Positions 26,789-36,443 of a stretch of 64,000 bases of DNA are shown piece by piece (position 1 is the first letter of the stretch; every line of letters begins with the position of its first letter). The stretch is taken from positions 496,001-560,000 of the forward strand of contig CALUZB010000004.1 of assembly GCA_944325195.1 (NCBI GenBank). The letters are read 5' to 3'. The notes beneath the pieces are model-generated. The model worked only from the letters and a program-made list of their open reading frames with translations. It had not been told where the DNA came from and ran no database searches. The stretch is from an uncultured Desulfovibrionaceae bacterium. Its GTDB lineage: Bacteria; Desulfobacterota; Desulfovibrionia; Desulfovibrionales; Desulfovibrionaceae. A program made the position numbers and the translations under genes.

Positions 26789-27790
26789 TTACAAGTCTGC
26801 CCCGGGATTATTGCCGAGATAAGGATTATCCGGATGCGACAGGTAATTTCTCACATAATCGGCAACGCCGGCCTCCAGACTGTAAAATTTGCTCAAATCC
26901 AGGCCCAATCCAACAAGTTTATCCATTTGGGCCTCAGTATAATTTTGATACTGCCCGGCCAGAGTTTCGGGCATATCAATATAGTCAATGGCTGCAGGAA
27001 GATCCATAGAAGCAAAAACCGCTGCTGCCAAGTCGTTCCAGGTACGGGCCCTTCCGGTTCCCAAATTAAAGATACCGCAAATTTCCGGATTATCCAACAA
27101 CCAGCAAATTGTGCGGGCACAGTCCTTTACATAAATGAAATCACGCATTTGAGCGCCGTCCCCAAAATCAGGGTGATTGGATTTAAACAGCTTTATCCGG
27201 CCGCTCGCTTTAATCTCAGCATAAGCCTTGCAGACCATACTGCGCATATTGTTTTTATGGTACTCGTTGGGGCCATATACGTTAAAAAACTTCAAAGAAA
27301 CGATTTTCTGCTCCAGGTGTTCGCGTACTGTCCATAAATCGAATAAATGCTTGGAATAACCATACATATTCAACGGACGCAAACAGGGCAGACCGGATTG
27401 CTCGTCGGAAAAACCCTGCGCTCCAGCTCCATATGTGGCTGCGCTGGAAGCATTAATCAGCCGAATGCCCGCCTTAACTGCATAATTACAGACTTCCTGA
27501 CTGTAATGCAGATTATTCTGAATCAGAAAATCGGCGTTTGTTTCCGTGGTGCTGGAACAGGCCCCCATATGGATAATAGCTCGTGGGCGTTGGGGAAGGC
27601 TGTCACGCCGCAACAAATCGAGAAAGTCGTCGCGATCAATAAAGTTACTGAAAGACAGGTTGACCAGATTTTTCCATTTTTGCGCATGGCCTAACCGGTC
27701 CACTATTAAAATGTCTGACTCGCCGCGGCGGTTTAATTCCCAAACCACCGCGCTGCCGATAAAGCCCGCGCCACCGGTGACTATAATCAT
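26789..27790 (-). CDS. hldD: ADP-L-glycero-D-manno-heptose 6-epimerase
   Basis: A 333-residue extended SDR enzyme with NAD-binding GGAGFIGS, the catalytic YGYSK motif and the family-like run FNVYGPNEYHK. It makes ADP-L-glycero-D-manno-heptose for the inner core of lipopolysaccharide, which supports a Gram-negative envelope. First gene of the hldD-dus-ispH group; icd ends 126 bases upstream with a hairpin between them. Confidence 0.93.
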   Translation of the reverse strand: MIIVTGGAGFIGSAVVWELNRRGESDILIVDRLGHAQKWKNLVNLSFSNFIDRDDFLDLLRRDSLPQRPRAIIHMGACSSTTETNADFLIQNNLHYSQEVCNYAVKAGIRLINASSAATYGAGAQGFSDEQSGLPCLRPLNMYGYSKHLFDLWTVREHLEQKIVSLKFFNVYGPNEYHKNNMRSMVCKAYAEIKASGRIKLFKSNHPDFGDGAQMRDFIYVKDCARTICWLLDNPEICGIFNLGTGRARTWNDLAAAVFASMDLPAAIDYIDMPETLAGQYQNYTEAQMDKLVGLGLDLSKFYSLEAGVADYVRNYLSHPDNPYLGNNPGADL

Positions 27791-27869
27791 TATTTTCGTC
27801 TCGTTCGGATAGGTCTTACATCAGAATGTCAAAACAATTACTGATTGAAGTTAAAAACAGTCCGGCAGG

Positions 27870-27902
27870 CACGGAGAAGAACCGTTGTGTTCTTTCTCCG
27901 TG
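27870..27902 (-). terminator. Hairpin after icd
   Basis: CACGGAGAAAGAAC pairs with GTTCTTCTCCGTG (one bulge) around a short loop. There is no T-run directly after it, so it may be a 3'-end stabiliser rather than a strong terminator. Confidence 0.55.
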
Positions 27903-27915
27903 CACATAGTCTCAC

Positions 27916-29064
27916 TTAAAGGGCAGCCAGCAAAAGCTCGCCGAACTCTTTGCAGCCAACTGTAATTCCACCTTCCATCTGAGCGGCCAAGTCACGCGGA
28001 ACCTTTTTGGAAGCAATGGTTTTAAGCATGGCGTTTTGAACCAGGTCTGCCGCCTGCTGCAGGCCCATTTGCTCAAGCATCATCGCGCCTGAAAGCAGGA
28101 TTGAGCCTGGATTGGCGGTATCTTTTCCGGCATGCTTAGGGGCAGTGCCGTGAGTTGCTTCAAAAAAGGCCAATTGATCGGAACAGTTCATCCCGGGGGC
28201 AATACCCAAGCCGCCCACCTGAGCCGCCAGCGCATCGGACAGATAGTCTCCGTTCAGGTTGGGGGTGGCAAGCACGCTGTATAGTTCCGGCTTCATCAGA
28301 ACCTGCTGGAACATGTTATCTGCAATCCTGTCTTTAATCACCAGCTTATTATTATACTGAGTTTCCTCCGCTTCCACAACTGTTTGACCACTGAACTCAG
28401 TGGCGGCAAGCTCATAACCCCAGCGGGCAAAAGCACCCTCTGTAAACTTCATGATGTTTCCCTTGTGGACAAGAGTAACGCTGGGTTTTCCCTTGGCAAG
28501 CGCATACTGAATGGCCTTGCGCACCAAGCGCTTGGAGCCGTGTTCAGTCATCGGCTTAATGCCTATTCCGGCGGCAGGATCTACATCAGCGCCGAGTTCA
28601 TCTCTTAAAAAAGCAATCAGGCGCTTCGCTTCCGGGGTGTTTGATTCATATTCAATGCCAGCGTACACGTCCTCCGTATTTTCCCTGAATACAATCATAT
28701 CCACCTTCTCCGGCCGGCGCACGGGCGAAACTATGCCGGGATAATAACGAATGGGACGGATACAGGCATACAGGTCAAGTATTTGCCGGAGCGCCACGTT
28801 CAAGCTGCGGAAACCACCGCCAACCGGTGTGGTCAACGGGCCTTTAATAGCAAATTCCGCATTGCGCAAAGTATCAATGGTCGCCTGGGGCAGATATTCC
28901 CCGGTTTCATTCAGGGCCTTTTCTCCTGCCAGAATTTCACGCCACTCGATTTTATGTTTACCGCCGGTGGCCTTTTCCACGGCCGCATCCAGTACGGGGC
29001 GGGCTGCTCCCCAAATTTCCGGACCTATGCCGTCGCCTTCGATAAAATAGACTGTATGCTTCAT
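27916..29064 (-). CDS. icd: Isocitrate dehydrogenase
   Basis: A 382-residue enzyme with [56 protein letters not shown] and [17 protein letters not shown], the isocitrate/isopropylmalate dehydrogenase pattern with the Icd-specific substrate residues. It oxidises isocitrate to 2-oxoglutarate, here likely with NADP, feeding glutamate synthesis. The length and sequence style match Desulfovibrio-type enzymes. Confidence 0.93.
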   Translation of the reverse strand: MKHTVYFIEGDGIGPEIWGAARPVLDAAVEKATGGKHKIEWREILAGEKALNETGEYLPQATIDTLRNAEFAIKGPLTTPVGGGFRSLNVALRQILDLYACIRPIRYYPGIVSPVRRPEKVDMIVFRENTEDVYAGIEYESNTPEAKRLIAFLRDELGADVDPAAGIGIKPMTEHGSKRLVRKAIQYALAKGKPSVTLVHKGNIMKFTEGAFARWGYELAATEFSGQTVVEAEETQYNNKLVIKDRIADNMFQQVLMKPELYSVLATPNLNGDYLSDALAAQVGGLGIAPGMNCSDQLAFFEATHGTAPKHAGKDTANPGSILLSGAMMLEQMGLQQAADLVQNAMLKTIASKKVPRDLAAQMEGGITVGCKEFGELLLAAL

Positions 29065-29110
29065 TTATCATTCCTTCCACAATACAATGTTGGCGCACAA
29101 ATATGGATAC

Positions 29111-29128
29111 GCTGAAATACTTTTCAGC
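29111..29128. repeat. Inverted repeat between icd and peroxiredoxin genes
   Basis: GCTGAAA-TACT-TTTCAGC is a perfect 7-bp inverted repeat in the divergent intergenic region. It could be an operator for one of the flanking genes; nothing else supports this. Confidence 0.3.
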
Positions 29129-29298
29129 ATACTGGTTTTGACTTGGTCGGGCAAGGGAATTATTTTAACTTATGGCGCGAAGAACCGTAGCTTGATGATT
29201 ATATCCTACTCCTTTAGAAAACGGTTGACTATTTTCAGAGGAGCAGATAAAAGATTTCTGTATTGATAATAATTCCTAAATACTTTAAGGAGATTGAT

Positions 29299-29907
29299 AT
29301 GTGTGATTGCGAATTTGCAAGGATAGGGCACAAGGTTAAGGATTTCAAAATTGAGACTTATAATCCTGTTAATTATGGTTTTGACGAAGTTGATTTCGCC
29401 AAACTGCAAAAGGAAGGTAAGTGGGTAATCCTGTTTTTCTACCCGGCTGACTTCACCTTTGTATGCCCAACCGAACTGGCTGATCTCGCTGATATCGACA
29501 AAAACTTAAAGGACATGGATATTACTGTTGTTTCCATGTCTTGTGATACCAAATTTTCGCATATGGCCTGGCGCAACAGCGAAAAGCTCCTGGAAAATGT
29601 GAAGTATCAGATGGGCGCTGACCCCACCGGCGAAGTGGCCAGATATTTCGGTGTATACGACTACGAATCCGGCGTAACTTACCGCGGTACATTTATCATT
29701 GATCCGGACGGCAAACTGGTCGGACAGGAAGTGAACTTCAACAATGTCGGCCGCAATTCTGAAGAGCTTTTACGCAAAATGCGGGCATTCACCTATGTGC
29801 GTGCAAACCCGGCTGAAGTATGTCCGGCCCGCTGGAAGCCCAGCGATAAAACCCTTACCCCCTCTGAAAAGTTGGTGGGCAATGTGTTTGACGCTCTGAA
29901 AGGGTAA
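29299..29907 (+). CDS. Peroxiredoxin (AhpC/Prx1 type)
   Basis: A 202-residue typical 2-Cys peroxiredoxin. The peroxidatic Cys is in FVCPTE (residue 56) and the resolving Cys in EVCPA near residue 171. It reduces hydrogen peroxide and organic peroxides in the cytosol. ATG 29299 has AAGGAG with good spacing; the longer in-frame start at 29263 lacks one. No AhpF or thioredoxin reductase gene is adjacent, so the electron donor is unknown. Confidence 0.95.
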   Translation: MCDCEFARIGHKVKDFKIETYNPVNYGFDEVDFAKLQKEGKWVILFFYPADFTFVCPTELADLADIDKNLKDMDITVVSMSCDTKFSHMAWRNSEKLLENVKYQMGADPTGEVARYFGVYDYESGVTYRGTFIIDPDGKLVGQEVNFNNVGRNSEELLRKMRAFTYVRANPAEVCPARWKPSDKTLTPSEKLVGNVFDALKG

Positions 29908-29980
29908 CTAAAGATTTTGAATTCTGGAGTATGAGCAGCTCCAGTCAACGCTCATTCCAGGCGCTTTTTATAATACCGTT

Positions 29981-30015
29981 AAAAACAAACCGCCCTATAA
30001 GGGCGGTTTGTTTTT
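29981..30015. terminator. Bidirectional terminator between peroxiredoxin and tolB
   Basis: AAACAAACCGCCC and GGGCGGTTTGTTT form a perfect stem with a five-base loop, with A and T runs on both sides. It serves the converging peroxiredoxin and tolB transcripts. Confidence 0.93.
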
Positions 30016-30042
30016 AAGTCCTATCTCTGGCAGCAGAGCAGC

Positions 30043-31347
30043 TCAGTTTTCCGGAACCATTCCCCAAGCAGGAAATGAAGCATTCCCGGGGCCGGTAGGC
30101 ACTTGTTTAGCCGGACCACCGTGGCGGGTAGTCAAATAAATCTGCTTTGAACCACCGCGGGTGGAAGTAAACGCCAGGAAGTAAGAGTCCGGACAAAAAG
30201 ACGGCTGTTCATCAGAACCGGGCCCGAAAGTCACTTGGGTTTCTTTCCCGGTAAGCAGGTCATGCACAAAAATACGGTGCCCGCCGGACATCATTCTGGA
30301 AAAGGCCACTAATGTACCATCAGGGCTGATAGAGGGCTCGGTATTATAAGTGCCGTCATCGGAGATACGACGCACGCTTCCGGAATTCAAATCTTTCATG
30401 AATACGTGCGGGTTGCCCAAACGCGACGAAGTAAAAGCCATTTTGGTGCCGGTGGAGTCAATGGAAGGAGACACGTCAATACCACCGCTTGACTCTAACA
30501 CGCCTTTCCGTTTGAATGAGTGATCCAGACGGTAAATATCCGGATATCCTTTTTCAGCCAGACCAACCGCTACTTCATTATTGGGGAAAAAAGTGGGCCC
30601 GATAAGCGTGTTGCCCGGGAATTTAACCCGTTGGGTCCGACGGCTGTTTCTGTCCCATACCCCAAGTGCGTGAGTGCGGTCATCAATGTGAGAAAACAGA
30701 ATAAAGCGTCCATCCGGCGACCAGGCCGGGCTCATACCGATGCCGGTCATATTGGTAATTTGGGTAAGCTCACGCCCGGTTGGACGCACAGTCCAGATAT
30801 TCCGGTTTTGGCCGCTGTCTTTAGCAAAGGCCAAAGTTGACAGGAAAAATTCCCCTTTGCCGGTAAGGGCTTTCATAAACTCCGAGCAGAAACGGTCAGC
30901 CACCCGGCCCAAGTTACCCTGATTTACATCGGAATAAGCTTTACCGAAAACAAGCTGGCCGGTAACCGGCTCATAAACGCGCAGTTCAACAGTACTGCCG
31001 CTGACCCAACCGGTGGTAATCAGCAGGCTGGCGTCGGCCATCTGGAATCGGTTGAAATCAACATCCGGAGACTTGAAACCGTTAAGCCTGGTTCCACCCA
31101 TAATTCCCTCTTTGGGGATTATTCTGATAAACGGCAGAAACGAAAGATTTTCATTGATCAGTTTGTCCAGCTCCGCGGACATTGCCGAGGTGCGGCCCAG
31201 TGGCTCCGCGCTGGCCAGGTTCAGCACCCTTTGGCCGGGTCCGAAAATATCAAGCCGCACCGGAGCTTGCGCCGGGGCGGAAAGTGGAGCGGCAGTTACA
31301 AAAATCAGAGCCAGAATGGCGAGTACGGGTCTGCTAAAGACATTCAT
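30043..31347 (-). CDS. tolB: Tol-Pal system translocation protein TolB
   Basis: A 434-residue periplasmic protein with a signal peptide (cut near PAQA), an N-terminal alpha/beta domain (about 30-165) and a C-terminal six-bladed WD40-like propeller with repeated units such as SPAWSPDGRFILFSH, SPSIDSTGTKMAFTSSR and EPSISPDGTLVAFSR. TolB binds Pal and helps outer-membrane constriction. The usual tolQRA-tolB-pal cluster is broken here: pal is 29 kb away and tolQRA are not adjacent. Confidence 0.95.
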   Translation of the reverse strand: MNVFSRPVLAILALIFVTAAPLSAPAQAPVRLDIFGPGQRVLNLASAEPLGRTSAMSAELDKLINENLSFLPFIRIIPKEGIMGGTRLNGFKSPDVDFNRFQMADASLLITTGWVSGSTVELRVYEPVTGQLVFGKAYSDVNQGNLGRVADRFCSEFMKALTGKGEFFLSTLAFAKDSGQNRNIWTVRPTGRELTQITNMTGIGMSPAWSPDGRFILFSHIDDRTHALGVWDRNSRRTQRVKFPGNTLIGPTFFPNNEVAVGLAEKGYPDIYRLDHSFKRKGVLESSGGIDVSPSIDSTGTKMAFTSSRLGNPHVFMKDLNSGSVRRISDDGTYNTEPSISPDGTLVAFSRMMSGGHRIFVHDLLTGKETQVTFGPGSDEQPSFCPDSYFLAFTSTRGGSKQIYLTTRHGGPAKQVPTGPGNASFPAWGMVPEN

Positions 31348-31836
31348 AAGTACCTCTGGTTTCAGGCCGGCTTACATTACCGGCTTGTTGTTAAATTAAC
31401 TGCTAGCAGCAACGCTATGCGTTTTACATCAACGTCTTGTATGTAATCCTGTGCCGGGTTCAGACTTTACATTCATATCCGCATTTGTTTAACCTTTTCC
31501 GCATGGCTTTTCAATGGAAACAATCTGATAAATCTTCAGCTTTTTTAATATTCAGGCCTATAACATTAAGCTGCACAGACGTTCAGAGCCGGCCGGGCAT
31601 TCCGGCTTCCCCCAAGCCTGAACTATAAGAAACACTCACCTTCTGCTGCTGTTTAAAGGCAACGCAGGTGAATATGCTCTGCGGCTGCGCTAGCAACCGG
31701 CCGCAAAAGCCGTGCGCAATGATTTGCGCTGTTAAATGCCGGAACGGGCGTGTCTTGCAGTTGAGATGACAAATATCAAATTAATATGTCTATTGGAACG
31801 GTTGTATAAGCGTGACGGTTTTGATATTGGAAGGAA
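31348..31836. other. Divergent intergenic stretch between tolB and dapF-like gene
   Basis: About 490 bases with no coding frame carrying a ribosome-binding site. GCGCA/TGCGC near 31710-31730 is a short inverted repeat. Promoters for both flanking genes must lie here but none is clear. Confidence 0.5.
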
Positions 31837-32829
31837 ATGAACAAAGCTAAATGGATCAGATTTTTCAAAGTCAGTCCGGGCGGTAACACCACTATTCTGC
31901 TGGATCAGAGTCAGGTTAAACCAGAAGCAGGAGCGCAACTGGCCGCGCGACTTATGGAGAATATGAACTTGGGCGGTGAGCAGGTAGGGTTTATTGATTG
32001 GCCCGGCAAAAAGCGTAAGCCCACTGCAGGAAGCCTTCCTTCCCTCAGGATGATGGGGGGTGAATTCTGCGCAAATGCAGTTCGCGCATATGCCGGAATC
32101 CTGGCCTGCCACGAAGTTGACAGCTTGCCTTGGCGTGGGAAAATAAAAAGCAGTGGTATTTCTGCCCCGATAAATGCTTATGTTGCTGGAGAAAAACAGA
32201 TTGATGCAGCTATCGAAGTACCCCTGGGTGAGGAATATGCCATAGCCCCTCTGGACGAAACGCAAGGAACGGCTTCGCTTGAGCAAGGAGCAGTGGTTAG
32301 TTTGCCGGGCATAACTCATATAATTTTGCCTGGTATTCCGGACGGTGAAGGCTCTGACCTGAAGCTGGACAAGGACCTAATGCTGTCGGCCCAAAACCGG
32401 CGCAGAGCGCTTGGTCTTGAAAATCAGGCTGCAGTAGGCTGTATTTGGTTTGATTTGAAAAAAGATATGGTGTCTATGTTGCCGTTGGTTTGGGTACGCG
32501 ACACCAATACCTGTTGCCTGGAGACAAGTTGCGGCTCCGGCGCCTTGGCTTTGGCGCTGTTTTTAGGCAAAACCGGCGGCAAAGCCGGAACCAGGTGCGC
32601 TAATGACCCCAGACCGCGCGGCGTGAATTCGCCACCCTATGCTTCATACACCAATTTTTATTGGATTATGCAGCCTAGTGGTGAAGCGTTATGGGTTTCA
32701 TATACATTACAAAAAAATGATAACGCCGGATCAGGAACGACTTTATTCCAGCCAAGCAATATCTGGCTGGGCGGGCCATTTCGAATAATCGCACGGGGGG
32801 AAACTCTTCAGTGTTCAGAGCTTGCATGA
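31837..32829 (+). CDS. DapF-like cofactor-independent amino acid racemase/epimerase
   Basis: A 330-residue two-domain protein with one catalytic-type Cys in MMGGEFCANAVRAYAG and another in ETSCGSGALALALF, the paired Cys of the diaminopimelate epimerase fold that removes and returns the alpha proton without PLP. The first motif differs from standard DapF (MCGNGxRC), which points to a relative such as the CntK-type histidine racemases. It has no obvious partner gene: no opine synthase or lysine pathway gene is adjacent. Substrate unknown. Confidence 0.75.
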   Translation: MNKAKWIRFFKVSPGGNTTILLDQSQVKPEAGAQLAARLMENMNLGGEQVGFIDWPGKKRKPTAGSLPSLRMMGGEFCANAVRAYAGILACHEVDSLPWRGKIKSSGISAPINAYVAGEKQIDAAIEVPLGEEYAIAPLDETQGTASLEQGAVVSLPGITHIILPGIPDGEGSDLKLDKDLMLSAQNRRRALGLENQAAVGCIWFDLKKDMVSMLPLVWVRDTNTCCLETSCGSGALALALFLGKTGGKAGTRCANDPRPRGVNSPPYASYTNFYWIMQPSGEALWVSYTLQKNDNAGSGTTLFQPSNIWLGGPFRIIARGETLQCSELA

Positions 32830-33490
32830 ACGCTATTGTGCCCACGATGAATCATGCCTCTCAATTTGGCTCCGACATTTCACCAAGCCGATCAGCGGCC
32901 CTGCACCTGTGGTTTCTCATTGGAGTGCGTAAAAGCGTTCCCCTACTCTAGTGGCTGTTATATGCTCAGGTCAAAGTATGCTTATCAGGCCGTCGTCCAA
33001 TCCCGCATTCCCTTACCCAAACAAGAAATGAAAGTCATAAAAGCCCTGCTGCGCAAACCAAACAAAAGAAAGGCGGGGAATCTGACTGGCGCATCTGCTG
33101 TCTTTATGCGTCTTCCGGTCAAAACACTGCCGGCTCAATTCAGGCACTGCAAAAATAAACTCCCTTGGCTCGGCTACACGTTGTTCTCCAAATAAACTTT
33201 AATTGACAGATGTACTGTCAATGTTTTAATAGAAAACGGTCATTCAAAGCGATTTTTTTAAGAGGATAGTGAAAATAATTTCATTAAAAATTATTCTCTG
33301 GCTTGATACCGTACTAAAGACGGAAAAAAGCAAGTTGATAAATCAATGAAACCGGCGGTTGCTTCAGTCATTCTCGGGTTGGGGCGAGACTGAAGCATCT
33401 AAAACCAATCCGGGATTTTCGAGGCACTGCCATACTCGTTTTCTCTCTTTCAATTGATGCTTAAAGTGTTATACGGGGCTCTTCGTACAA
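32830..33490. other. Intergenic stretch before the polysaccharide island
   Basis: About 660 bases. A Cys-bearing 113-codon frame (32854-33195) lacks a ribosome-binding site and family resemblance, so I do not call it. Two palindromes are present: ATTGACAG/CTGTCAAT at 33202-33222 and GCTTCAGTC/GACTGAAGC at 33361-33396. Confidence 0.5.
33202..33232 (+). promoter_or_regulatory. Candidate promoter with palindromic operator
   Basis: A perfect inverted repeat ATTGACAG-5-CTGTCAAT contains TTGACA, which is followed after 18 bases by TAATAG. A repressor dimer bound at the palindrome would cover the -35 box of a promoter for the polysaccharide genes that begin at 33491. Confidence 0.45.
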
Positions 33491-34486
33491 ATGGAAATCG
33501 GAGTTGTGGTTCTCAACTATAATGGCTGGCAGGATACTATTGCCTGTGTTGAGTCGGTATTGGCAAGTTCAGAGCCGCCTGTTTGGGTTATTATTGTAGA
33601 CAACTCCTCTACCAATGATTCAATACGTTGGTTGCGCCACTGGGCTGCCGGGAATCTGGAGTTTGCCCTGTCAGAGTTAGGGGCCCCGTCCAGTTATCCC
33701 AAGCCGTTGGCATTATTGGATATTGTCACTGAAGAAGCTCCGAATTCATTCCCCGGCGGGGTAGTATTATTGCGCCGCAGTCGGAATGATGGTTATGCAG
33801 CAGGAAATAATGCGGGAATTCGCCTGCTCATGCGTTGGGGTGCAGATGCCGTATGGATTCTGAATAATGATACAATAGTGGATAGAGACGCTTTAGGAGC
33901 TATGGCGCGACGACTGTTCTCCAAAGCTCGCCCCGGCTTGTGCGGTTCACTGCTGCGTTACACAGAGGGCGAAAAGCTTGTGCAGTGCAGGGCTGGCGGC
34001 TACCTTAACAAATGGACTGCCCTGTCCTCTCTTGACGGGAATATGGAAGATGTTGCTGTGGCTTTAAGTATTGATCCCGCTATTGTTGAACAGCGTATCA
34101 ACTACATATGCGGCGCCAGTGTAATGGCCAGTAGGGCATTTATTGAGCAGGTCGGCCTGATGGATGAAAGCTATTTTCTTTATTGTGAGGAGAGGGACTG
34201 GGCCTGTCGGGCGAACGGAAGATTTGATTTTGCCTATGCGCCGGACGCGCTGGTATATCACAAAGAAGGCGGCAGTACCGACTTTTCCCACAACAAATTC
34301 AAGCTGCGCCCTATTCTGTCACTTATCCGCAGCCGCCTGTTGCTTACCGCAAAACACAATCCGATAGGCTTGCCGATAGCTTGTTTTTCCATTATTTATG
34401 CAGCATTACGCATGGTTTGGCGGCGCTTAGTACGGAGATCCGCCGCAACAAAAAAAGCAGTTGCAACCACAAGCTTAGAGAGGTAG
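33491..34486 (+). CDS. Family 2 glycosyltransferase
   Basis: A 331-residue GT-A enzyme starting MEIGVVVLNYNGWQDTIACVESVL, with the nucleotide-sugar site VDNSSTNDS, acidic WILNNDTIVD, GASVMASRAFIEQVGLMDESYFLYCEERDW and a hydrophobic C-terminal patch. This resembles rhamnosyl- or related transferases of surface polysaccharide assembly. First gene of a tight plus-strand cluster with three nucleotide-sugar enzymes (gaps 4 and 12 bases, then a 4-base overlap). Confidence 0.9.
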   Translation: MEIGVVVLNYNGWQDTIACVESVLASSEPPVWVIIVDNSSTNDSIRWLRHWAAGNLEFALSELGAPSSYPKPLALLDIVTEEAPNSFPGGVVLLRRSRNDGYAAGNNAGIRLLMRWGADAVWILNNDTIVDRDALGAMARRLFSKARPGLCGSLLRYTEGEKLVQCRAGGYLNKWTALSSLDGNMEDVAVALSIDPAIVEQRINYICGASVMASRAFIEQVGLMDESYFLYCEERDWACRANGRFDFAYAPDALVYHKEGGSTDFSHNKFKLRPILSLIRSRLLLTAKHNPIGLPIACFSIIYAALRMVWRRLVRRSAATKKAVATTSLER

Positions 34487-34490
34487 AGCC

Positions 34491-35363
34491 ATGAAAGTTC
34501 TTATTCTGGGCGCTTCCGGTATGCTCGGGCATATGCTTTTTGCCGGATTGCTGAAACGGGGGATTGATGTTTACGGCTCCACGCGCACGCCTCTACACTG
34601 TTGTAAGAGCTGGCAGGGAAGATTGCGGCACGGCATAAATGCTTTGGACCTGCCAAGCATTATTGCTTTACTGGACGAGGTCCGGCCGAATGTGCTTGTA
34701 AATGCAGTAGGGCTTATCCGCCAGCTCCCGGAAGGACAGGAGGCTTTACCCTGCCTTCTGGTCAATGCGGTCCTTCCGCATCAATTGCTGGAGCTTTGTC
34801 GGGAACGCGGAATCAGACTAATTCACTACAGCACCGATTGCGTATTCGACGGCAAAGCAGGCCGCCCTTATACAGAAGAAGACCGCCCCACTGCAACAGA
34901 TATTTATGGGTTGACTAAATTCCTGGGAGAAGTAAGCTCCCCCCCGGCTTTGACCATTCGCACATCCATCATCGGGCCGGAATTGCGCGGCAAACATTCT
35001 CTGGTAGAGTGGTTTCTTGCCCAAAAAAAATGTGTATCCGGCTATACAGAAGTTATTTATACCGGTTTGCCGACCAGTGAGCATGTCCATATACTGGCCG
35101 AATACATTTTACCCAGGAAGGATTTGTACGGACTGTTTCAGGTAGCGGCAGAGCCTATTTCAAAACATGATCTGCTCAGTCTTGTAGCCGCTATCTATCA
35201 AAAAGATATTCAAATTTTGCCGGACTCGAGCGTAAAAGAAGATAAACGCCTTTCCGGAGAGGCATTTTATCGCGCTACAGGCTATATAGCCCCGCCGTGG
35301 CCGGAAATGATCGCTGAAATGCATCGGGCACACCAGCGCAATGCCATCAATTTTATACGATAG
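34491..35363 (+). CDS. RmlD-like nucleotide-sugar 4-ketoreductase
   Basis: A 290-residue SDR with GASGMLGHML, the STDCVFDGKAGRPYTEEDRPTATDIYGLTKFLGE stretch holding the catalytic YxxxK, and NAVGLIRQ. It resembles dTDP-4-dehydrorhamnose reductase. Since the next two genes encode a 4,6-dehydratase and a 2-epimerase of the UDP-GlcNAc branch, its substrate is more likely the 4-keto intermediate of UDP-L-QuiNAc or UDP-L-FucNAc synthesis. It lacks the C-terminal cupin domain of CapF, which favours the L-QuiNAc type (WbvR/QnlA). Confidence 0.85.
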   Translation: MKVLILGASGMLGHMLFAGLLKRGIDVYGSTRTPLHCCKSWQGRLRHGINALDLPSIIALLDEVRPNVLVNAVGLIRQLPEGQEALPCLLVNAVLPHQLLELCRERGIRLIHYSTDCVFDGKAGRPYTEEDRPTATDIYGLTKFLGEVSSPPALTIRTSIIGPELRGKHSLVEWFLAQKKCVSGYTEVIYTGLPTSEHVHILAEYILPRKDLYGLFQVAAEPISKHDLLSLVAAIYQKDIQILPDSSVKEDKRLSGEAFYRATGYIAPPWPEMIAEMHRAHQRNAINFIR

Positions 35364-35375
35364 CGAGAAAAAATC

Positions 35376-36443
35376 ATGCAGACAGTCTTTCAGGATAAAA
35401 GTGTTCTTATTACCGGCGGCACAGGTTCTTTAGGGAAAACCCTGACCCGCCAGCTCCTGGCCGGACAATACGGCCTTCCACGCAAAATCATCATTTTCTC
35501 CCGCGATGAGGCAAAACAGCACTTTATGCGTGTGGCTTATTCCACCTTGAAAAGTCCTACCGATGAAGTGATTTATGACAATTTCCGCCGCCTGCTTTCT
35601 TTTCGCATTGGGGATGTGCGCAACTATGCTTCACTGTGCGGAGCACTGCACGATATTGACATTGTGATTAATGCAGCGGCGCTGAAACAAGTGCCGTCCT
35701 GCGAATACTTCGTCAATGAAGCCTGCCTGACCAATATCACCGGGGCCGCCAATATTGTGCGCGCCATTGAGGAACACAATTTTCCAGTGGAAACCGTGGT
35801 TGGGGTAACTACCGACAAGGCTTGTTTGCCGGTCAATGCCATGGGCATGACCAAAGCCCTGCAGGAACGCATGTTCATAGCGGGAAACGTCACCTGTCCC
35901 AATACCCGATTTATCTGCACCCGCTATGGTAATGTGTTGGCCTCGCGCGGCTCAGTCATTCCACTCTTCCACGAACAGATTCAATGCGGTGGTCCGGTTA
36001 CCATCACTACCCCGGATATGACTCGTTTCCTACTTCCACTTTCCTATGCCGTGACCACTATAGCAACCGCTATCAAACAGGCTCAGCCGGGTGAAACCTA
36101 TATTCCGAAAATTCCGGCGGCGCGCATTGTGGACGTGGCCAAAGCCCTGATCGGAGACCGGGGTATTGAAACAAAAATTATCGGCATCCGGCCGGGCGAA
36201 AAAATTCATGAGCTGATGATTTCACCGGAAGAAGGCGTTCGCGCCTACGACCGTGGTGACTTTTTCGCTATTGCGCCTATGTTGCCGGAACTGCAACGTA
36301 AAGAAAACATCTCGCCCCGCGGCCGCTCTTACGGCTCCAATGACAGCGTCATGACCTTTGAAGAAACAAAGGCTCTGCTCCAGAAATATAAACTGATGCC
36401 CGGTGACGATCGCAGCGGCGTTGATGAGGAAATGTTGGCATGA
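35376..36443 (+). CDS. UDP-GlcNAc 4,6-dehydratase/5-epimerase (CapE/FnlA-like)
   Basis: A 355-residue extended SDR beginning with the NAD site TGGTGSLGKTLTRQLL, followed by FSRDEAKQ, GDVRNY and AAALKQVPSCEY. Its active-site region reads TDKACLPVNAMGMTKALQE, where MGMTK replaces YGxTK as in inverting dehydratases of the CapE/FlaA1 group. It would start conversion of UDP-GlcNAc to 6-deoxy-L-sugars. ATGA overlap with the next gene. Confidence 0.88.
   Translation: MQTVFQDKSVLITGGTGSLGKTLTRQLLAGQYGLPRKIIIFSRDEAKQHFMRVAYSTLKSPTDEVIYDNFRRLLSFRIGDVRNYASLCGALHDIDIVINAAALKQVPSCEYFVNEACLTNITGAANIVRAIEEHNFPVETVVGVTTDKACLPVNAMGMTKALQERMFIAGNVTCPNTRFICTRYGNVLASRGSVIPLFHEQIQCGGPVTITTPDMTRFLLPLSYAVTTIATAIKQAQPGETYIPKIPAARIVDVAKALIGDRGIETKIIGIRPGEKIHELMISPEEGVRAYDRGDFFAIAPMLPELQRKENISPRGRSYGSNDSVMTFEETKALLQKYKLMPGDDRSGVDEEMLA

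Noticed and set aside
31732-32319. 195-codon open frame on the minus strand
   Set aside because: Antisense to the start of the DapF-like gene; no ribosome-binding site or recognisable motif.
32854-33195. 113-codon open frame after the DapF-like gene
   Set aside because: No ribosome-binding site, no family resemblance, and unusual composition; possibly chance.
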